DNA of 64,000 nt from assembly GCF_014644555.1 (NCBI RefSeq), contig NZ_BMKX01000011.1, positions 1 through 64,000 of the forward strand, read 5' to 3'. This document shows, piece after piece, positions 62,101 to 64,000 of the stretch. Position 1 is the first letter of the stretch. Every line of letters starts with the position of its first letter. The stretch is from Glutamicibacter ardleyensis (GTDB lineage: Bacteria > Actinomycetota > Actinomycetes > Actinomycetales > Micrococcaceae). A program made the position numbers and the translations under genes. Under the pieces are notes generated by a model. It made no database searches. It had not been told where the DNA came from and worked only from the letters and a program-made list of their open reading frames with translations.

Positions 62101-62430
62101 TCAGCCGAAATCTCTTACAGTGTTTCGAGCTACTCCTGGTACCACACCAACGATCAGGGCGCGATGATCCCCGTGGATCAGACCGACTGGGTCAAGTTCA
62201 ACGTTGCCGAACCTCAGGTTGATTTTGGGGCTCAGGGCACCGTCTTCACCGATCTGAAGGGCACCAACATTCCGGTGACCGTGGCAGATCCATCCGTTGC
62301 CTCCAAGGCACTGCTGCTGCACCTGCACAACAGCACCGGAAAGCTCGGAAAGAAGAAGAACGAGACCGGCGACCGCGCACAGGTCTTGGACATCACCAAG
62401 GGTGATAAGAAAGGCAAAGGAAAAGGCTAA
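59113..62430 (+). CDS. Secreted subtilisin-like serine protease (S8)
   Basis: The 1105-residue secreted protease has a signal peptide ending in SAA (about 1-33), then a Lys-rich propeptide-like region (about 75-125). The catalytic domain has Asp in AVLDTGIDYTHSGF, His in HGSHVAGSAAG and Ser in SGTSMATPMVAGVAALV. A protease-associated (PA) domain of about 130 residues is inserted between His and Ser. The C-terminal 400 residues are beta-rich domains ending in a Lys/Gly tail (KGDKKGKGKG), with no LPxTG sorting signal. It degrades external protein. Confidence 0.9.
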   Translation: MVTRRNPRLPRLILGSATALALAVTMTGPASAANIPQPSDGENAASLPIVKSQTLSGLKVSGQLAKATGEVSVFVQLEGDGAYKEVKKSGKKKDKDKVKSVRAQVKSKGKELAKEAKSEVIYTTSNALRGVALTGDAKELRALAERTDVAKISAIVPKSPSNRGAVIDTEALDAWTALDTTGEGVKIAVLDTGIDYTHSGFGGPGTIEGYKKAQASKELPTADSGLIDSKKFIGGWDLVGDDYNADPDAPDYQPVPNPDPNPLDCEAAGHGSHVAGSAAGYGVNADGSTFTGDYSSLTADEVAKMKVGPGTAPEAQLIGIRVFGCGGSSSVVGQALDYVLDPNGDGDFSDRADVVNMSLGSDHSPVQDPENDIVDALSEAGILSVIASGNAGDVTDVGGSPGNSRSSLTVANTVGSQVTLDKVQVDAPDDVAGTAAGQYSSNFNYTSADPADLSGDVVMAPANNAFGCTEFESGSLEGKWVWLQWSEDGEFPCGSGARFNNAEAAGATGVLLDAETNLFDAGIAGNANIPGAQFTLDYSNKLRPAAEAGDLKVTLDASFVGAASGESGVKDTLNSSSSRGVHGSNGVVKPDVAAPGTQIGSVGVGTGNGPAVMSGTSMATPMVAGVAALVMQGKNLTAAEAKSTIMNTAAADVFAANGEAYGPNRVGSGRVMAKAALDTPAIAYDSKAADLTSVVFGVLEIDGKKKFSDTRSITVENTSDKAQTYKVNYVPATQIPGTSFSLDRNSVRLAPGAKTRVKVTLQVDPKKWVKTLDPTMETAQQGLARAWVSDASGRVELTSSTAPTLRVPVQAAPKLAADMTASVKKLKKGANTTELKLKGKDIRVGEGATSVTSLLGAFELGASSERGPKSMDSVPAARAMDLQHVGAASTAPVTGMADGLLNIGISTWDNWAHLAGGTELDVNIDTNGDGKADFVTFTTALDGIDLDLAATFDLTTGAQVDLQPVNGVLGDVDTNSFDTNVAILPVSLAALGLDETSAEISYSVSSYSWYHTNDQGAMIPVDQTDWVKFNVAEPQVDFGAQGTVFTDLKGTNIPVTVADPSVASKALLLHLHNSTGKLGKKKNETGDRAQVLDITKGDKKGKGKG

Positions 62431-62478
62431 TCTTTCCTGAGCTCAGCGTCTGCGTGTAAGCGTGCAGACCAAAAAGCT

Positions 62479-62528
62479 AGACCCGGGCGTTCCCTAGCGA
62501 GTAGGGATCCGCCCGGGTCTTCTCTTTG
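62479..62528 (+). terminator. Intrinsic terminator after the subtilase gene
   Basis: AGACCCGGGCG pairs with CGCCCGGGTCT, with an inner TCCCTA/TAGGGA stem, followed by TCTCTTT. It lies about 50 bases past the stop codon. Confidence 0.85.
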
Positions 62529-62566
62529 CCCAAAATAGCTTTATCCGGCAACAAGCCAGACAAAAT

Positions 62567-63829
62567 TTATGAGTTCTCGCGAAGCTTCTCGGCCAGAATC
62601 AGCGTTGCCGCCTCGCGGACCTGCGCCGCCAGCTTGTCATCTTTTGCTGCCTGCTTTGCTAGGGCGCTCGCCATGGTCAGCGACTTATTCTCATCCACGC
62701 ATAAAGGCATCGTGCCTCCGGCTTGAACAAATTTAATCGCACGTTGTCCTACCGGCACCGCGGAAACCTGTTTCGCATCACACAGATCATCGGAGATGAT
62801 CAAGCGTTCATACCCTAAGTCTTCACGCAGCAGGCCGGTGATGATTTTCTTTGAAAAAGGTGCATCATTGTCTTTATCCAGTTGCGTATATTTGGCGTTT
62901 GAAATCATGATCCACGCGAGGTCCTGCTCAATGGCGGCCTTAAAAGGTTCTAGATCGGTGCTTTCTGCCCCGATTTTTGTGTCGGTAACCTGGGCATGGG
63001 TATCGGTGTTCAGGCTTACTCTGCCCAATCCCGGGAAGTGTTTGACTACCGGGTGCACTCCGGCATCTCTGAGTTCTTGGTTCACTACCAAAATCGCGGA
63101 CGCAACATCCGCGGAATTATCGGCGTACTGCCGTCCAAATTTCCCGATAGGTGCGTTGCCCGTGCCCAAACTCTGTGGCACCACGTCGGCTACCGGGGCA
63201 AGGTTGACGTTGATCCCGGCCTCGGACAACTCAGTACCGAGCGTGGAAATATTCGACCGTAGTTTTTTCTTGGACCAAGTACCCTGTTCTAATGCGGTGG
63301 GTAGCTTGGTGAATCCGGTCCCTTGAAGCACCCGGACAAAGCCACCTTCTTGGTCGGTGGCTACCCAGACAGGTAGTCCATCGGGAACGTTGGTTTCCAA
63401 ACCTTCGTGGAGTTTGCGCACACTGCCAGAAATCTTGGAGTGCGAGAGCTGCGACCTGCCACGAAGAAAAGCATTAGAGATTCCCGACTTCTTCAGCGAA
63501 GCGATGTGTGCCGCTGAGGCGCCGTCTGCCGAGACACCCGCCATGACCAAGCTCCGCGCCTGTTCAGATAGGCTCATCGAGTCGGCGAGCGCCACCGCTT
63601 GCTGTTGTAGTTCAGCTTCCGGGTCCGTTTGTGTGGGGCTGGCCGAGCTGGCTGTAGCCGAAGGCTCAATAGCCGATCCGGAGCTCGAGGGGTTTGGTGA
63701 ACTGGGCTGAGTTGGCCCGGCAGTACTCGGAGTAGGCTGTTCCGCGTTTTCTGCGGGGGCCGTACAACCACTAAGTAGAAGTGTGCCGAGCAAGCTCAGC
63801 CCCACCGTTCGACGCAGCACAGTAGACAT
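62567..63829 (-). CDS. Glycoside hydrolase family 3 lipoprotein
   Basis: The 420-residue lipoprotein has a lipobox LLLSGC (Cys near residue 22), a Ser/Pro/Thr-rich linker and a GH3 N-terminal TIM-barrel domain. The nucleophile region is LIISDDL and the active-site loop is VKHFPGLGRVSLNTDTH. The NagZ signature KHFPGHG is altered (Leu for His), though the later DTH is present. Its action may be on beta-N-acetylglucosaminides of the cell wall. The start at 63829 avoids overlap with the preceding gene. Confidence 0.83.
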   Translation of the reverse strand: MSTVLRRTVGLSLLGTLLLSGCTAPAENAEQPTPSTAGPTQPSSPNPSSSGSAIEPSATASSASPTQTDPEAELQQQAVALADSMSLSEQARSLVMAGVSADGASAAHIASLKKSGISNAFLRGRSQLSHSKISGSVRKLHEGLETNVPDGLPVWVATDQEGGFVRVLQGTGFTKLPTALEQGTWSKKKLRSNISTLGTELSEAGINVNLAPVADVVPQSLGTGNAPIGKFGRQYADNSADVASAILVVNQELRDAGVHPVVKHFPGLGRVSLNTDTHAQVTDTKIGAESTDLEPFKAAIEQDLAWIMISNAKYTQLDKDNDAPFSKKIITGLLREDLGYERLIISDDLCDAKQVSAVPVGQRAIKFVQAGGTMPLCVDENKSLTMASALAKQAAKDDKLAAQVREAATLILAEKLRENS

Positions 63830-63854
63830 GAGAGTTATTGTGTCACCAAAACCT

Positions 63855-64000
63855 TCATGCTTGCACGGTAAAGAGCTCGTCCCAGTCACTGGTATAGCGC
63901 GGAGACATATGTTCGCGTTTCATAGACCATTCCGGTGCCTTGGCCAGGCCGGCGCTGCCCAGGCCAATAGCTTTTGCGCCAAACCGTTGGGAGACCTGCT
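63855..64000 (-). CDS. umuC: C-terminal end of a UmuC-type Y-family DNA polymerase (partial)
   Basis: The frame enters from the right window edge and ends at TGA 63855-63857. The last 47 residues include EWSMKREHMSPRYTSDWDEL, the DUF4113 block found only at the C-terminus of UmuC-type translesion polymerases. The rest of the gene lies outside the window. It is 25 bases upstream of the GH3 gene on the same strand. Confidence 0.78.
   Translation of the reverse strand, partial: QVSQRFGAKAIGLGSAGLAKAPEWSMKREHMSPRYTSDWDELFTVQA

Overview
The window looks like chromosome of a high-GC Gram-positive actinobacterium of the Micrococcaceae (Arthrobacter/Glutamicibacter type). This is inferred from several things: the actinobacterial gene repertoire (an IclR-controlled protocatechuate pathway, a 1.5-kb-plus Lhr helicase, a MoeZ-type rhodanese fusion, an FBP/FusB zinc-finger protein), many GTG/TTG starts, and several promoters whose -10 box lies so close to the start codon that the mRNA would be leaderless. 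No rRNA, tRNA or CRISPR array was seen.

Layout. (1) 222-9223: a complete 9.0-kb transposon of the Tn552/Tn402 (TniA-TniB-TniR) kind. It has 30-bp terminal inverted repeats that differ at one base and are flanked by a perfect 8-bp target duplication (214-221 and 9224-9231). It carries tniB, tniA and tniR plus a cargo of two related ArsR regulators, a DUF418-like membrane protein, a CopC-type protein, a lipoprotein gamma-glutamyltransferase and an MFS exporter. The cargo reads as metal (copper plus Ni/Co-like) stress resistance. tniA is broken by one in-frame TGA. (2) 9479-13775: molybdenum cofactor genes moaE-moeZ facing moaD-moeA-moaC-mog, followed by a DUF1653 gene. (3) 13804-16486: a MarR regulator divergent from a YhgE/Pip-like membrane protein across a perfect palindrome, then a small unknown gene and an esterase. 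(4) 16665-30586: a complete 4-hydroxybenzoate to succinyl-CoA + acetyl-CoA route. Its lower half (pcaR, pcaJ, pcaI, pcaF) is on the minus strand and its upper half (pobR-like iclR, pobA, pcaH, pcaG, pcaB, pcaD, pcaC) on the plus strand. A BCCT betaine/choline transporter and two small genes lie between the halves. (5) 30671-37943: a thioesterase, a nonsense-interrupted gene, a secreted metallophosphoesterase, a 2-hydroxyacid dehydrogenase, a PAP2 phosphatase, rlmH, and a three-gene module of two equal-length 4-TM paralogues plus their winged-helix regulator behind two tandem palindromes. (6) 37984-51936: housekeeping genes (lhr, nei-type glycosylase, an RluA-type pseudouridine synthase, an SDR, yqeY, a DHA2 exporter, a Nudix-like protein, a FUSC protein, tgt). 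(7) 52009-64000: an ABC exporter, a YhhQ queuosine-precursor transporter, a TetR with its own palindromic promoter, an orphan GNAT-like protein, a PdxK/ThiD kinase, an FBP zinc-finger protein, a large secreted subtilase, a GH3 lipoprotein, and the C-terminal end of a UmuC-type polymerase cut by the window edge.

How the parts work together. The pob/pca genes form one catabolic unit with IclR-type control at both halves and visible operators at 20159-20192 and 25135-25158. tgt with yhhQ suggests queuosine made from salvaged precursors. The transposon sits just downstream of moaE and does not break a recognisable gene. The most unusual items are the well-delimited metal-resistance transposon with an odd extra end copy at 9144, the two in-frame nonsense codons (1375 and 31573), and the tandem 154-residue membrane-protein module at 36619-37943.
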